Shown: positions 7,260 through 15,258, numbered from the stretch's first letter. The stretch is 20,005 bases of DNA from SAR202 cluster bacterium Io17-Chloro-G6 (GCA_002816585.1 MUCT01000012.1:1-20005); one strand, 5' to 3'. The notes: a model not told the origin generated them from the sequence alone. A program made the numbers and translations.

Positions 7260-7398
7260 ATTAATTGTAGAGAACGGGGCGGGACTAGGCGAACCCTTCT
7301 CCCCGCTAAGAGCGATGCCATGGCCAGACCGGGAGCCCATGAGTAAATTCTACCCCGGCCGCTGCAACGGCCAGAGCGCCTCAAGGTCACTTGTAAAT

Positions 7399-7473
<75 letters not shown>

Positions 7474-7516
7474 TCGATGTTGTTCCGGTTTCAGGACCGG
7501 CGCCAAGGATTCCGAC

Positions 7517-7592
7517 TGGTGCCGAGGGACAGACTCGAACTGTCGACACCGGCATTTTCAGTGCCGTGCTCTACCACCTGAGCTACCTCGGC
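7517..7592 (-). tRNA. tRNA-Phe (anticodon GAA), CCA encoded
   Basis: The minus strand gives acceptor GCCGAGG/CCTCGGC, D stem GCTC/GAGC, anticodon stem CGGCA/TGCCG around CTGAAAA (anticodon GAA) and T stem GACAG/CTGTC around TTCGAGT. The body is 73 nt (7520-7592), discriminator A, followed by an encoded CCA (7519-7517). It is the first gene after the promoter at 7603-7632. A small hairpin (CCGGT/ACCGG, about 7486-7502) lies in the spacer to tRNA-Gly. Confidence 0.97.
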
Positions 7593-7602
7593 AGTAGTAC
7601 CT

Positions 7603-7632
7603 ATTATCAAATCTGAGCCCGTGGACTGTCAA
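7603..7632 (-). promoter_or_regulatory. Strong sigma70-type promoter of the tRNA-Phe/tRNA-Gly unit
   Basis: On the minus strand a perfect TTGACA (7632-7627) precedes GATAAT (7608-7603) by 18 bp, or TGATAA by 17 bp. The predicted start site is only a few bases before the tRNA-Phe 5' end at 7592, as usual for tRNA operons. Confidence 0.8.
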
Positions 7633-7813
7633 GAAGAATCCCCGCCCTAAACTCCCCCCCTCTTCCGGCCAGCGCCAATCCGGATCTCAAATGCCTCTCC
7701 CGGGAACATTTTTATTGCCGCTGCCGTCAATAGTTTACATAGCTTCGTTCAATGTCCGCCAGCCACGGTATATCGAACCAACGGCAAATCGAAAGTTCTA
7801 AGAGAGGTTGAAA

Positions 7814-9565
7814 ATGGATAGAATTCTAAAGCGCAGCCCCATTCTGATCTTGGGTTTGGCAATCGGATTAGCTTTAATATTTGCAGCGTGCACTGCAACG
7901 ACAACGCCCCCAGTGGGCCCGACAGGCAGTCCGACCCAAACGCAATCGATAACCCCGATATCGGTAGCTTCTACTGAAACCCCACCATTGGCGTTGGCCA
8001 CACCAACGCCATATTCAGATCAAGGGCAGCCGTCAACAGAGTCGTCAAATCCCCCGCTGATGCCAGCGGCAACACCGGCTCCGGGAACCGTTGCGTATTC
8101 TCTAGCCGAGAGGGCAGGGGCCGGCGGCGCCGCGGCTGCTCCGCCCTTCCCTTTCTCGACCGGGGGTACGGCCACGGTCAATGATGATCCTTACGACTCG
8201 ACTTTTTTTAAGAACTACGGGGTGAACCCTTTCATTGACACAGAGGACGATTTTTTCTCGACCTTCGCCATGGATGTGGACACCGCCGCCTATACCGTAG
8301 CTCGCAGGTTCGTGTCCGACGGCTACCTACCCGACCCTGACTCGATCCGAGTGGAGGAGTTCATCAATTATTTCAAACAGGATTATGAGCCCCCGACCGA
8401 AGACGTCTTCGCCATCCATATCGAGGGCGCACCTTCGGCGTTCGGCACGGAGAAACATTGGCTGATGCGTGTCGGGCTCCAGGGCAAAATGATCGACTCC
8501 GAGGAACGGGACGACGCTTCTTTGGTATTCGTAATCGATGTTTCGGGTTCCATGGCCCGGGAGAACCGGTTGGGCCTGGTCAAGAATGCGCTCGGTATGT
8601 TGGTGGAAGAACTCCGTCAGGACGACATGGTCGGTATCGTGATCTACGGTTCGACGGCCAATGTGCTGCTTGAGCCAACGGCAGGGAACAACCAAGGGGC
8701 GATCATGGAAGCTATCGGTTCATTGGAACCAGGAGGCTCTACCAACGCGGCTCACGGTCTCCGCCTGGGCTACCAGATGGCCGATGGACTGACCGGTCCC
8801 GGCCGCACCACCCGTGTTGTACTACTGTCGGACGGCGTGGCCAACGTGGGAAACACCGGCTCGAACTCGATATTGAACGACGTGCGGCGGTACGTGGACC
8901 AAGGAATCCAGCTCTCGACGATTGGATTCGGCATGGGCAATTACAACGACATCTTGATGGAGCAGTTGGCCAACGACGGTGACGGGAACTACGCCTACGT
9001 TGACACTATCAGCCAGGCCCGGCGGGTGTTCGTGGAGAACCTGACCGGAATGCTCCAAGTCATCGCCAAAGATGCCAAGGTACAGGTCGAATTTAATCCC
9101 GGCGTAGTCAGCCGGTACCGGTTGATCGGCTATGAGAACCGCCGTGTCGCCGACGAAGACTTCCGAGTCGACACCGTGGACGCCGGAGAGGTGGGCGCCG
9201 GACACGCGGTGACCGCCCTATATGAACTGAAATTTCATGAGGACGCCAGCGGACAAATGGCCAAGGTGTTCCTCCGGTACGAAGACCCTAGGACCGGGGA
9301 AGTGACCGAGATCGAAAAGGGGTTCGACAAGAGCCAATTGATGACTTCGGTGGAGCAAGCCTCGGCCCGCTTCCAACTCGATGCCGCAGTGGCCGAATAT
9401 GCTGAGATTCTAAGGGACAGCTATTGGGCCTTGGACGGCAACCTAAAGGATGTGAGAGCGCTGACCCAGCGTGTGAGCAGCATGCTGCCTAACGACCCCG
9501 ACGTCGCCGAGTTTGCCATGCTGGTAACCCGCGCGATGCAGATTGAAGAGGGAGACGTTTCCTAG
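7814..9565 (+). CDS. VWA-domain lipoprotein of the YfbK type
   Basis: From ATG 7814, with GAGAGG six bases upstream, the product has 583 residues. Residues 1-25 are a lipoprotein signal (basic start, hydrophobic core, FAAC lipobox with Cys26), followed by a Pro/Thr/Ser-rich tether of about 80 residues. The region from about 125 to 225 matches the N-terminal domain found in YfbK proteins (FSTFAMDVDTAAYTVARRF and VRVEEFINYF-like text). The VWA domain spans roughly 235-415 with a complete metal-ion adhesion site: DVSGSM at 242-247, the Thr of GGSTN near 309, and SDG near 338-340. The last 160 residues fit the YfbK C-terminal domain. Such proteins probably bind protein partners through Mg2+ outside the membrane; the exact role is unknown. 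It is a single gene with its own terminator at 9610-9641. Confidence 0.93.
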   Translation: MDRILKRSPILILGLAIGLALIFAACTATTTPPVGPTGSPTQTQSITPISVASTETPPLALATPTPYSDQGQPSTESSNPPLMPAATPAPGTVAYSLAERAGAGGAAAAPPFPFSTGGTATVNDDPYDSTFFKNYGVNPFIDTEDDFFSTFAMDVDTAAYTVARRFVSDGYLPDPDSIRVEEFINYFKQDYEPPTEDVFAIHIEGAPSAFGTEKHWLMRVGLQGKMIDSEERDDASLVFVIDVSGSMARENRLGLVKNALGMLVEELRQDDMVGIVIYGSTANVLLEPTAGNNQGAIMEAIGSLEPGGSTNAAHGLRLGYQMADGLTGPGRTTRVVLLSDGVANVGNTGSNSILNDVRRYVDQGIQLSTIGFGMGNYNDILMEQLANDGDGNYAYVDTISQARRVFVENLTGMLQVIAKDAKVQVEFNPGVVSRYRLIGYENRRVADEDFRVDTVDAGEVGAGHAVTALYELKFHEDASGQMAKVFLRYEDPRTGEVTEIEKGFDKSQLMTSVEQASARFQLDAAVAEYAEILRDSYWALDGNLKDVRALTQRVSSMLPNDPDVAEFAMLVTRAMQIEEGDVS

Positions 9566-9609
9566 GCGTCCCCTGGCTCCCGGTATTTCTCTAAACCCGG
9601 ATTTGAATG

Positions 9610-9641
9610 AACGCCGAGGTATCTCAAAGGGCCTCGGCGTT
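9610..9641 (+). terminator. Terminator of the VWA lipoprotein gene
   Basis: AACGCCGAGG (9610-9619) pairs perfectly with CCTCGGCGTT (9632-9641) around a 12-nt loop, followed by TTGGTTG. It starts 45 bp after the stop codon. The T-run is weak but the stem is strong. Confidence 0.75.
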
Positions 9642-9725
9642 TGGTTGTCCTCAAAGCGCCACGTGAGACTCTAGCTTACCTGGCATTAGCTAGGAACGGC
9701 CGGTGGTGAGCCCCCTCGGGCGCAA

Positions 9726-9755
9726 TTGATAATCAACCTGCCGGGAAGGTATAAT
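9726..9755 (+). promoter_or_regulatory. Promoter of the pdxS gene cluster
   Basis: TTGATA (9726-9731) and a perfect TATAAT (9750-9755) are separated by 18 bp. The predicted leader is about 100 nt and contains a small hairpin (AAGCGT/ACGCTT, about 9784-9804). Confidence 0.75.
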
Positions 9756-9860
9756 GGAGTCGCAATCGAGGCTAATTTTCCAAGAAGCGTGCCAGGGAAA
9801 CGCTTAGGAAATCCGCCTTTTGTCACTTACGAATAAGCAGAAACCCGGAGGACGGCAGAT

Positions 9861-10751
9861 ATGGTCGAGGTACTAACAGGGACGTTTACGGTCAAGGCTG
9901 GTCACGCCCAGATGCTCAAGGGCGGCGTCATCATGGACGTGGTGAACGCCGAGCAGGCCAAGATAGCTGCGGAGGCCGGAGCAGTGGCCGTTATGGCCTT
10001 GGAACGCGTGCCTGCAGACATCCGCGCCGACGGGGGAGTGGCCCGGATGACCGACCCGGCCATCATCTGCGCCATCATGGACGCGGTGAGTATTCCGGTG
10101 ATGGCCAAGGTCCGTATCGGACACTTCGTTGAAGCCCAGATACTGGAGTCGCTCGGGGTCGATTACATCGACGAATCCGAGGTGCTGACTCCGGCCGACG
10201 AAACCCACCACATCTGGAAGCAAGAGTTCAATGTGCCCTTCGTCTGCGGCTGCCGCGACTTGGGAGAGGCCCTGCGGCGAATCTCCGAAGGCGCTGCCAT
10301 GATCCGGACCAAGGGCGAGGCAGGCACCGGCGACGTTGTCGAGGCGGTTCGCCACATGCGCGCCGTCCAAGACGCCATCCGCAAGCTACAGACCATGCCC
10401 GACGATGAAATGGTGGTCGAAGCCAGGGACATGCAGGTGAGCCTGGAGTTGCTGACCAAGACCAAGGAGATGGGCCGGATGCCTGTGGTCAACTTCGCCG
10501 CCGGCGGCGTGGCTACTCCAGCCGATGCTGCTCTGATGATGCAACTGGGCGCAGACGGCGTATTCGTGGGCTCAGGCGTTTTCAAGTCGGGCGACCCAGC
10601 TAGCCGCGCTTATGCCATCGTGCAAGCGGTGACGCATTATAAGGATGCCAAGATTCTGGCCGATGTGTCCAAGGGCTTGGGCGAGGCCATGGTCGGCATC
10701 AGCGCCAAGTCCATACCCGAGGCGGAGTTGCTGGCCCCTCGGAGCAAGTAA
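9861..10751 (+). CDS. pdxS: Pyridoxal 5'-phosphate synthase subunit PdxS
   Basis: PdxS builds PLP from ribose 5-phosphate, glyceraldehyde 3-phosphate and ammonia supplied by PdxT, in the cytosolic dodecamer of the DXP-independent vitamin B6 pathway. The 296-residue protein has the full family length. It shows the catalytic lysines near 83 (VMAKVRIGH) and 151 ([10 protein letters not shown]), the Asp near 26 in MDVVNAEQA, and the phosphate-binding [38 protein letters not shown] lies about 8 nt before ATG 9861. It is first in a run with pdxT, which follows after 21 bp, as usual for this enzyme pair. Confidence 0.98.
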   Translation: MVEVLTGTFTVKAGHAQMLKGGVIMDVVNAEQAKIAAEAGAVAVMALERVPADIRADGGVARMTDPAIICAIMDAVSIPVMAKVRIGHFVEAQILESLGVDYIDESEVLTPADETHHIWKQEFNVPFVCGCRDLGEALRRISEGAAMIRTKGEAGTGDVVEAVRHMRAVQDAIRKLQTMPDDEMVVEARDMQVSLELLTKTKEMGRMPVVNFAAGGVATPADAALMMQLGADGVFVGSGVFKSGDPASRAYAIVQAVTHYKDAKILADVSKGLGEAMVGISAKSIPEAELLAPRSK

Positions 10752-10772
10752 GGGTCAGTCACGGCTGGGGGT

Positions 10773-11462
10773 ATGCGCCGGGCCCCTCTGTGGACCGGTC
10801 TTGAAGATAATTTACTAGGAAGAAATCAGCAGGCCGAGTTGGAAGTAGGCGTCTTAGCGATACAAGGCGACTTCGCCGAACATATAGCAGTACTCAGCAA
10901 GCTGGGTGTTAAGGCCCGCGAGGTTAGGCTCCCGGAGCAGCTGGCTTCAGTGGACGCGCTCATTATCCCAGGAGGCGAAAGCACAACTCTCAGCCGCCTG
11001 ATGACGATCTACAACCTTAGAGAACCACTGGGGCAGATGGCCGCGGATGGCCGGGCTATCTGGGGCACTTGTGCCGGGATGATCATGCTCGCCCGGGAAA
11101 TCACCGAGCTAGACCCCACTCCCCTGAATATCATGGACATCGGCGTGCAGCGGAACGCTTTCGGCAGGCAGGTCGATAGCTTTGAACAATCGCTGGTTGT
11201 GGACGCTCTGGGCGCTGACCCCTTCCGTGCCATCTTCATCCGTGCCCCGGTCATTATCCGCGTCGGCAAGGGGGTGCAAGTACTTTCGGAGTTGGACGCA
11301 CACCGTCCGGTGGCAGTGCAACAGGGTAAATTGATGGCAACATCTTTCCACCCCGAATTAACCAACGACTACCGGTTCCACAGCTATTTCCTAGAACTTG
11401 CCGGCGTCAACGGTAATTCCACCGCGTCCCCGGAACGGGGCTCTCAGAGCGGCGCAAGATGA
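10773..11462 (+). CDS. pdxT: Glutaminase subunit PdxT of PLP synthase
   Basis: PdxT hydrolyses glutamine and channels ammonia to PdxS. It has the class I glutaminase features: GVLAIQGDFAEH, PGGEST (oxyanion strand), the nucleophile Cys near 100 in GTCAGM, and the His/Glu pair near 193/195 in SFHPELTND. ATG 10773 gives 229 residues with an N-terminal extension of about 22 residues not seen in typical family members. TTG at 10839 would give LEVGVLAIQGDF and 207 residues, which fits the family better, with AGGAAG somewhat far upstream (15 nt). The start is therefore unsettled. The TGA stop overlaps the next gene's ATG in an ATGA (11459-11462), implying translational coupling. Confidence 0.96.
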   Translation: MRRAPLWTGLEDNLLGRNQQAELEVGVLAIQGDFAEHIAVLSKLGVKAREVRLPEQLASVDALIIPGGESTTLSRLMTIYNLREPLGQMAADGRAIWGTCAGMIMLAREITELDPTPLNIMDIGVQRNAFGRQVDSFEQSLVVDALGADPFRAIFIRAPVIIRVGKGVQVLSELDAHRPVAVQQGKLMATSFHPELTNDYRFHSYFLELAGVNGNSTASPERGSQSGAR

Positions 11463-12388
11463 TCACGGCTTTTCACACGGTCGACGCCTTGCGTTGTATG
11501 TTGGTAAACGCTCCGGGAGAGGCAAATCTGGCGGCGCCGACGGAGTCGGTGGTACGATGCCGCCCTCTCAGCAACTTCGAATTCTGGAGGCAATCCCTCA
11601 CCCGCAATCCAAACCGTGTGACAGTCGGCGACTGGAACGGCATGGGACTCTCCAGTCTTGCGTCCGCCCGGGTGCGCGGCGGAGTACGGGCGTGGGAAGT
11701 TGACCGGTTGCACTTGAACGCCGCCGAACAGGCGTTGGACCTGCTGGAACAGGTGGTCGAAACCGCCGGTATCCGCGGTGCGGAAAGGGTGTTTCTCCGT
11801 CTCCCGTCGGACAGTTCGCTCGTGGATGAGGCGCGGCGGGCCGGATTCTTCCCTTTCTACGATGAGATACACCTGACTGGGCAAGAATGGACCGCCAGCT
11901 CGTCAGACGTTGCCGGCGTGGCGGATAGCGAACAGTCTGGACGACTGGGAAGATTTACAGCGGAAGACCGGGCTGAGCCAGATAGCCACGGACTGTTCCA
12001 GTTATACTGCGCCGCAACACCGCAGCAGGTACGGGTGGGCGTCGGCATGACCTTTGATCAGTGGCACGACTCCCAAGAGCAGCCCCAACCCCGCAAGAAC
12101 GAAACGGTCATAAAACTTGAAGGGAAGATCGTTGGCTGGCGGCTTCGTGATCCATTTGGAGACACGGCCGCAGGACAGGTATTGGCCCATCCCGGTCAAC
12201 CGGATATGATGCGCCATCTGATCGACTCGTCCCACAATACGCCCCATTGGCTGGTTCCGAGCTATCAGGAAAATACCGCGGAGCAACTGACCCGGAGCGG
12301 TTTGAGCGAGGCCGGGCGTTATACTATGTTAATCAAGACGGTCACGGTACCGGTTATAAGTCGCGAACTTTCCTATGTGGAGGCGTGA
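11459..12388 (+). CDS. GNAT-like protein of unknown function
   Basis: The 309-residue protein is probably cytosolic. Its first half contains a segment resembling a GNAT acetyltransferase fold: VRAWEVDRLHLNAAEQALDL, a helix, then GAERVFLRLPSDSSLVDEARRAGFFPFYDEIHLTG at about 100-140. That matches the beta4-helix and beta5 to beta7 region, where a distant residue run ends in a 'GF-x-x-YDE' turn. The acetyl-CoA pyrophosphate loop (Q/RxxGxG/A) is not evident, so catalysis is doubtful. The second half repeats a strand-helix pattern and may be a second degenerate copy. It is translationally coupled to pdxT (ATGA), and its TGA lies just before the R3H ATPase start. No function is assigned. Confidence 0.75.
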   Translation: MITAFHTVDALRCMLVNAPGEANLAAPTESVVRCRPLSNFEFWRQSLTRNPNRVTVGDWNGMGLSSLASARVRGGVRAWEVDRLHLNAAEQALDLLEQVVETAGIRGAERVFLRLPSDSSLVDEARRAGFFPFYDEIHLTGQEWTASSSDVAGVADSEQSGRLGRFTAEDRAEPDSHGLFQLYCAATPQQVRVGVGMTFDQWHDSQEQPQPRKNETVIKLEGKIVGWRLRDPFGDTAAGQVLAHPGQPDMMRHLIDSSHNTPHWLVPSYQENTAEQLTRSGLSEAGRYTMLIKTVTVPVISRELSYVEA

Positions 12389-12390
12389 TA

Positions 12391-14106
12391 TTGGCAACGG
12401 TGCAAGAGGAGCTTCAGGAAAAAGGGCGCGAAAAGGAACAAGAAGAGATAAATCTCGTCTTGGATGTGCTGCCCGACGGAGTCGCGGAGGCTCTGCGGCG
12501 CCGGAATGATCTGGAGCAATTGCTTGAGATCATACTGGATTTGGGGCGGTTGCCCGAGGCTAGGTTCGTGTCTGAGGAAATCGAATTGGACGAGCGTCCC
12601 GTTGCCGCCCAAGACCTGGAGAACGTGATTGAGCGGATCGGGGAGTTCGGCGACGACAACCGCGCCGGCATCGAGCGTACCCTGCACCGGATCTCGGCCA
12701 TCCGCAACCGCAAAGCACAGGTCGTGGGCATCACCTGCCGGGTGGGGCGCGCGGTCTTCGGCACCATCAAGATCATTGAAGACCTGGCCTTCTCCGGCAA
12801 GAATATTCTGCTCTTGGGCCGGCCCGGTGTGGGCAAAACCACCATGCTTAGAGAGATGGCGCGGGTCCTCTCCGCGGAAGCCAGGAAGCGGGTCATCATC
12901 GTCGATACCTCCAACGAAATTGCCGGAGATGGCGATGTGCCTCACCCGGCGATTGGCCGCTCCAGGCGCATGCAAGTGCGGACTCCCTCACAGCAGCACG
13001 GCGTGATGATCGAGGCCGTGGAAAATCACATGCCCGAGACCATCATTATCGACGAGATGGGCACGGAGCAGGAAGCTGCCGCGGCCCGGACCATCGCCGA
13101 GCGCGGTGTGCAGTTGATTGCCACCGCCCACGGCAACACACTGGATAACCTGATCATGAATCCCACCCTTTCAGACCTGGTGGGTGGCATACAGACAGTG
13201 ACCTTGGGAGACCAAGAAGCCCGGTACCGGGGCACCCAGAAGAGCGTGCTCGAACGCAAAGCGCCGCCTACCTTCGACGTAGTGGTTGAGATTCAGGGCT
13301 GGGACCGTCTGGCAGTCCACGACAACGTGGACCAGGTGGTGGACCAGTGGCTTCGTGGCTTCCCCATAGCGCCCGAGATCCGGTGGCTGGGCGATGACGG
13401 CGAAGTGAAACGCAGCCAGGAGCAGGTCAGGGTTAGCGAGGCCAAACCAGGGGTCTGGCAGCCTGAAGCTCCGCGGCAAAACCGGTCCGGGAGCCGGCCG
13501 GCCCAGGGTCAAACCAGCGCTGGGTCTGGGCCCACGACGCCCTCAATACCGGAATCCACCACCAAAGAGTCCGAGGTCCGGATTTTCCTCTTCGGAGTGG
13601 GCCGGGACAAGTTGGAGGCTGCCGCCGCCGAATCCAAAACCGTGGTGCATATCGTCAACGAATTGAGGCGGGCCGACTTGGTCCTAACCACCAAAACCCA
13701 CTACCGCCGGGGCTCCCAGCTGGTCCGCATCGCCGAGTCCAGTGGCACGCCCGTGTGCGTTCTCCGGAAGAACACCATGCCCCAATTGCAGGAATTTCTG
13801 GATACAGTGATCAAAGAGTGGCATGGCGGTGGCAATGGCCGCGGCCACGGTCAGATTCCTGATCTTGGAAACGATGACGACGGCCCACCGTTCACCAGCG
13901 GAAATGGCTCCCCTTCCGTGGAACGGGCGATGGACGAAGCGGAGGAAGCCGCCAATAAGGTATTGTCCGGCGAGCAAACCGTACACCTGGCCCCCCAGCG
14001 CTCATATATCCGAAGGTTACAACATCTATTGGGGCAGCGTTACAACGTGGCCTCCGTTAGCCAGGGGCGCGAGCCGGACCGCGCCGTCATGTTTTATAGG
14101 GTCTAG
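12391..14106 (+). CDS. R3H-domain AAA-type ATPase related to SpoIIIAA/Ycf45
   Basis: The 571-residue protein has a secretion-type P-loop ATPase in its first half and an R3H nucleic-acid-binding domain at the end. From TTG 12391, Walker A is GRPGVGKT (about 143-150), with TSNEIAGDGDVPHPAIGRSRRM just after, then Walker B ETIIIDE (216-222) and an IATAHGN sensor. This set is characteristic of SpoIIIAA and cyanobacterial/plastid Ycf45. A disordered Ser/Pro/Gln linker at roughly 350-390 leads to a further domain. The last 70 residues carry the R3H signature RxxxH (RRLQH) before YNVASVSQG. TTG 12391 is preferred because GGAGG lies 7 nt upstream; GTG 12385 overlaps the previous stop and sits almost on that site. 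It is expected to bind single-stranded nucleic acid; its cellular role is unknown. Confidence 0.93.
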   Translation: MATVQEELQEKGREKEQEEINLVLDVLPDGVAEALRRRNDLEQLLEIILDLGRLPEARFVSEEIELDERPVAAQDLENVIERIGEFGDDNRAGIERTLHRISAIRNRKAQVVGITCRVGRAVFGTIKIIEDLAFSGKNILLLGRPGVGKTTMLREMARVLSAEARKRVIIVDTSNEIAGDGDVPHPAIGRSRRMQVRTPSQQHGVMIEAVENHMPETIIIDEMGTEQEAAAARTIAERGVQLIATAHGNTLDNLIMNPTLSDLVGGIQTVTLGDQEARYRGTQKSVLERKAPPTFDVVVEIQGWDRLAVHDNVDQVVDQWLRGFPIAPEIRWLGDDGEVKRSQEQVRVSEAKPGVWQPEAPRQNRSGSRPAQGQTSAGSGPTTPSIPESTTKESEVRIFLFGVGRDKLEAAAAESKTVVHIVNELRRADLVLTTKTHYRRGSQLVRIAESSGTPVCVLRKNTMPQLQEFLDTVIKEWHGGGNGRGHGQIPDLGNDDDGPPFTSGNGSPSVERAMDEAEEAANKVLSGEQTVHLAPQRSYIRRLQHLLGQRYNVASVSQGREPDRAVMFYRV

Positions 14107-14130
14107 TGGCGCGATTGGGCGTCGTGTAAG

Positions 14131-14736
14131 ATGGCCTGCTTTATCGTTTTTGAAGGTGGCGACGGGTCGGGCAAGAGTACCCAAGCGCGCTCCTTGTTCC
14201 GCCGCCTGCGTAACCGCGGCGTCAAGGTTCTGCGAACCCACGAGCCCGGGGGCACTCCTCTGGGCCAATCCCTTCGGCGCCTGCTAAAGTCCGGCGAGCC
14301 CATGACCCCCATTAGCGAACTGATGCTCTTCGAGGCAGCCCGCGCCCAGTTGGTCCAACAGGTGATCAGGCCATTCTTGGACCAGGGCGGTGTGGTGATC
14401 GCCGACCGCTACACCAGTTCCACTGTGGCTTACCAGGGCTACGGACGGGGTCTGGATAGAGAGTTGATCGAGCGGCTGAACCGGGAAGCGACCGGCGGAT
14501 TGGAGCCGGACCTAACGGTCCTATTGGACCTGCCCGTGGAGACGGCACTGGCCAGGAAAGGCGGAGATGACGACGACACCTTCGACAACGCGCCAGTGGA
14601 CTTCCACCGTCAAATACGCCGGGGTTATAGCGCCTTGGCTGCCTCGGACCCCGGAGGATGGCTGGTGCTGGACGGTCAACGCCCTCCCGAAGAATTGAGC
14701 CGGGAGGTATGGGCCAAGGTGCGGACAATTCTGTAG
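14131..14736 (+). CDS. tmk: Thymidylate kinase
   Basis: The enzyme phosphorylates dTMP to dTDP with ATP in dTTP synthesis. The 201-residue product has the P-loop GGDGSGKST (9-17), HEPGGTPLG (37-45), the dTMP-site DRYTSSTVAYQG (from about 92), and a lid around LARKGGDDDDTFDN. The lid is unusually rich in Asp and lacks the several arginines found in the E. coli-type lid. It starts 24 bp after the R3H ATPase stop with no strong Shine-Dalgarno site, so it may depend on readthrough from upstream genes. It closes the pdxS-to-tmk run. A hairpin that can terminate transcription from both sides follows at 14761-14794. Confidence 0.96.
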   Translation: MACFIVFEGGDGSGKSTQARSLFRRLRNRGVKVLRTHEPGGTPLGQSLRRLLKSGEPMTPISELMLFEAARAQLVQQVIRPFLDQGGVVIADRYTSSTVAYQGYGRGLDRELIERLNREATGGLEPDLTVLLDLPVETALARKGGDDDDTFDNAPVDFHRQIRRGYSALAASDPGGWLVLDGQRPPEELSREVWAKVRTIL

Positions 14737-14760
14737 ACCCGGCCGGCAAGAGACCCAAAC

Positions 14761-14794
14761 AAAAAGAGGCCCTCCCGAACAGGAGGGCCCCTCT
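14761..14794. terminator. Bidirectional terminator between tmk and the SelW-like gene
   Basis: GAGG-CCCTCC and GGAGGG-CCcCTC pair around the loop cgaaca. Read on the minus strand it is followed by CTTTTTGTTT, a good T-run, placing it about 25 bp after the SelW-like stop. On the plus strand it sits 25 bp after tmk with a weaker tail, so it probably serves the converging genes. Confidence 0.8.
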
Positions 14795-14818
14795 GATTGC
14801 TTATGTAAGGAAGAGTGT

Positions 14819-15103
14819 CTAGTCGTCTGCTGGTGCAGGCTCTAGAGCCCCTAGCTTGGCGTCGATGACCTGGCGCATCTCGCGTACCCGCTTCAGGTCG
14901 GGGAAGATGTTGCCTTCGCCCTTCTTGTCGTAGATCCGCTCACCATTGAAGAATACTTCCATGATGCTCTGTCCGCGGGGGGAAATCGCAACGGCAGCAT
15001 CCGGACCGTAATGCCGGAAAAATTCATTCGCCATCCACGTGGCGACAGCGAGGTGCTGTCAACTTACGCAGTAAGTGATCTCTATCTGAAACTTTCCTTC
15101 CAT
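14819..15103 (-). CDS. SelW/Rdx-like selenoprotein, in-frame UGA read as selenocysteine
   Basis: A strong GGAGGA 5 nt before ATG 15103 opens a frame that reaches a TGA at codon 15 (15061-15059) and then continues uninterrupted to the stop near 14819. With the TGA as selenocysteine (U) the product is 94 residues, beginning MEGKFQIEITYCVSU. The CxxU motif (residues 12-15) follows the first beta strand exactly as in the thioredoxin-like SelW/Rdx family. The family pattern then continues: a helix WMANEFFRHYG, SIMEVFFNGERIYDKKGEG, FPD and a C-terminal helix. A conventional caller would start at ATG 15034, which has no ribosome site and would lose the redox motif. A hairpin fitting a bacterial SECIS lies just downstream of the UGA. 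Such proteins are thought to act in thiol redox chemistry. The alternative, a nonsense mutation of a CxxC form, cannot be excluded from one sequence. Confidence 0.83.
15028..15061 (-). promoter_or_regulatory. Candidate bacterial SECIS element after the UGA
   Basis: On the minus strand TCGCCA (15045-15040) and TGGCGA (15033-15028) form a perfect 6-bp stem around CGTGGA. The loop G lies 21 nt after the UGA (15061-15059), within the usual range for bacterial SECIS hairpins, which have a G among the first two loop bases. A second hairpin, GACAGC/GCTGTC with loop ACCTC (15060-15044), overlaps the UGA and would compete with it slightly. The structure is predicted by eye. Confidence 0.6.
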
Positions 15104-15141
15104 TTGGCTCCTCCGAGTAGTCCTGAATTTGGGCTATTCGT

Positions 15142-15169
15142 AGTTTACCGTATTATTCTGGAGAGTCAA
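15142..15169 (-). promoter_or_regulatory. Probable promoter of the SelW-like gene
   Basis: On the minus strand TTGACT (15169-15164) is followed after 16 bp by TAAACT (15147-15142), giving a leader of about 30 nt before ATG 15103. The -10 is only a partial match. Confidence 0.5.
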
Positions 15170-15195
15170 CCCAATCCCGGCGCCAACCCTACGGA

Positions 15196-15230
15196 ATCGG
15201 CACTACCCGGCTGGGCAGGGCAGTGCCGAT
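15196..15230. repeat. Inverted repeat after the LLM remnant
   Basis: ATCGGCACT and AGTGCCGAT are a perfect 9-bp inverted repeat around a GC-rich 17-nt loop. It lies about 30 bp beyond the last gene of the aroE operon, on its downstream side, and may terminate or stabilise that transcript. It lacks a T-run. Confidence 0.65.
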
Positions 15231-15258
15231 ATTGGCCTGAACAAAGTCATTCCGTGCC

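Larger units (their letters stand above)
7072..7398. other. Intergenic region between the SRPBCC gene and the tRNA pair
   Basis: This stretch holds the SRPBCC promoter (7159-7187) and the terminator after the tRNA genes (7227-7259). The remaining part, 7260-7398, shows no gene or further element that I can support. Confidence 0.6.

Noticed and set aside
9873..10370. Minus-strand open frame opposite pdxS
   Set aside because: Antisense shadow of a strongly conserved gene; composition is His/Gly/Val-biased as expected of a shadow.
14819..15034. A 71-residue protein starting at ATG 15034
   Set aside because: There is no ribosome site before this ATG, and the family's first strand and CxxC/U motif would be missing; the start at 15103 with UGA read through fits far better.
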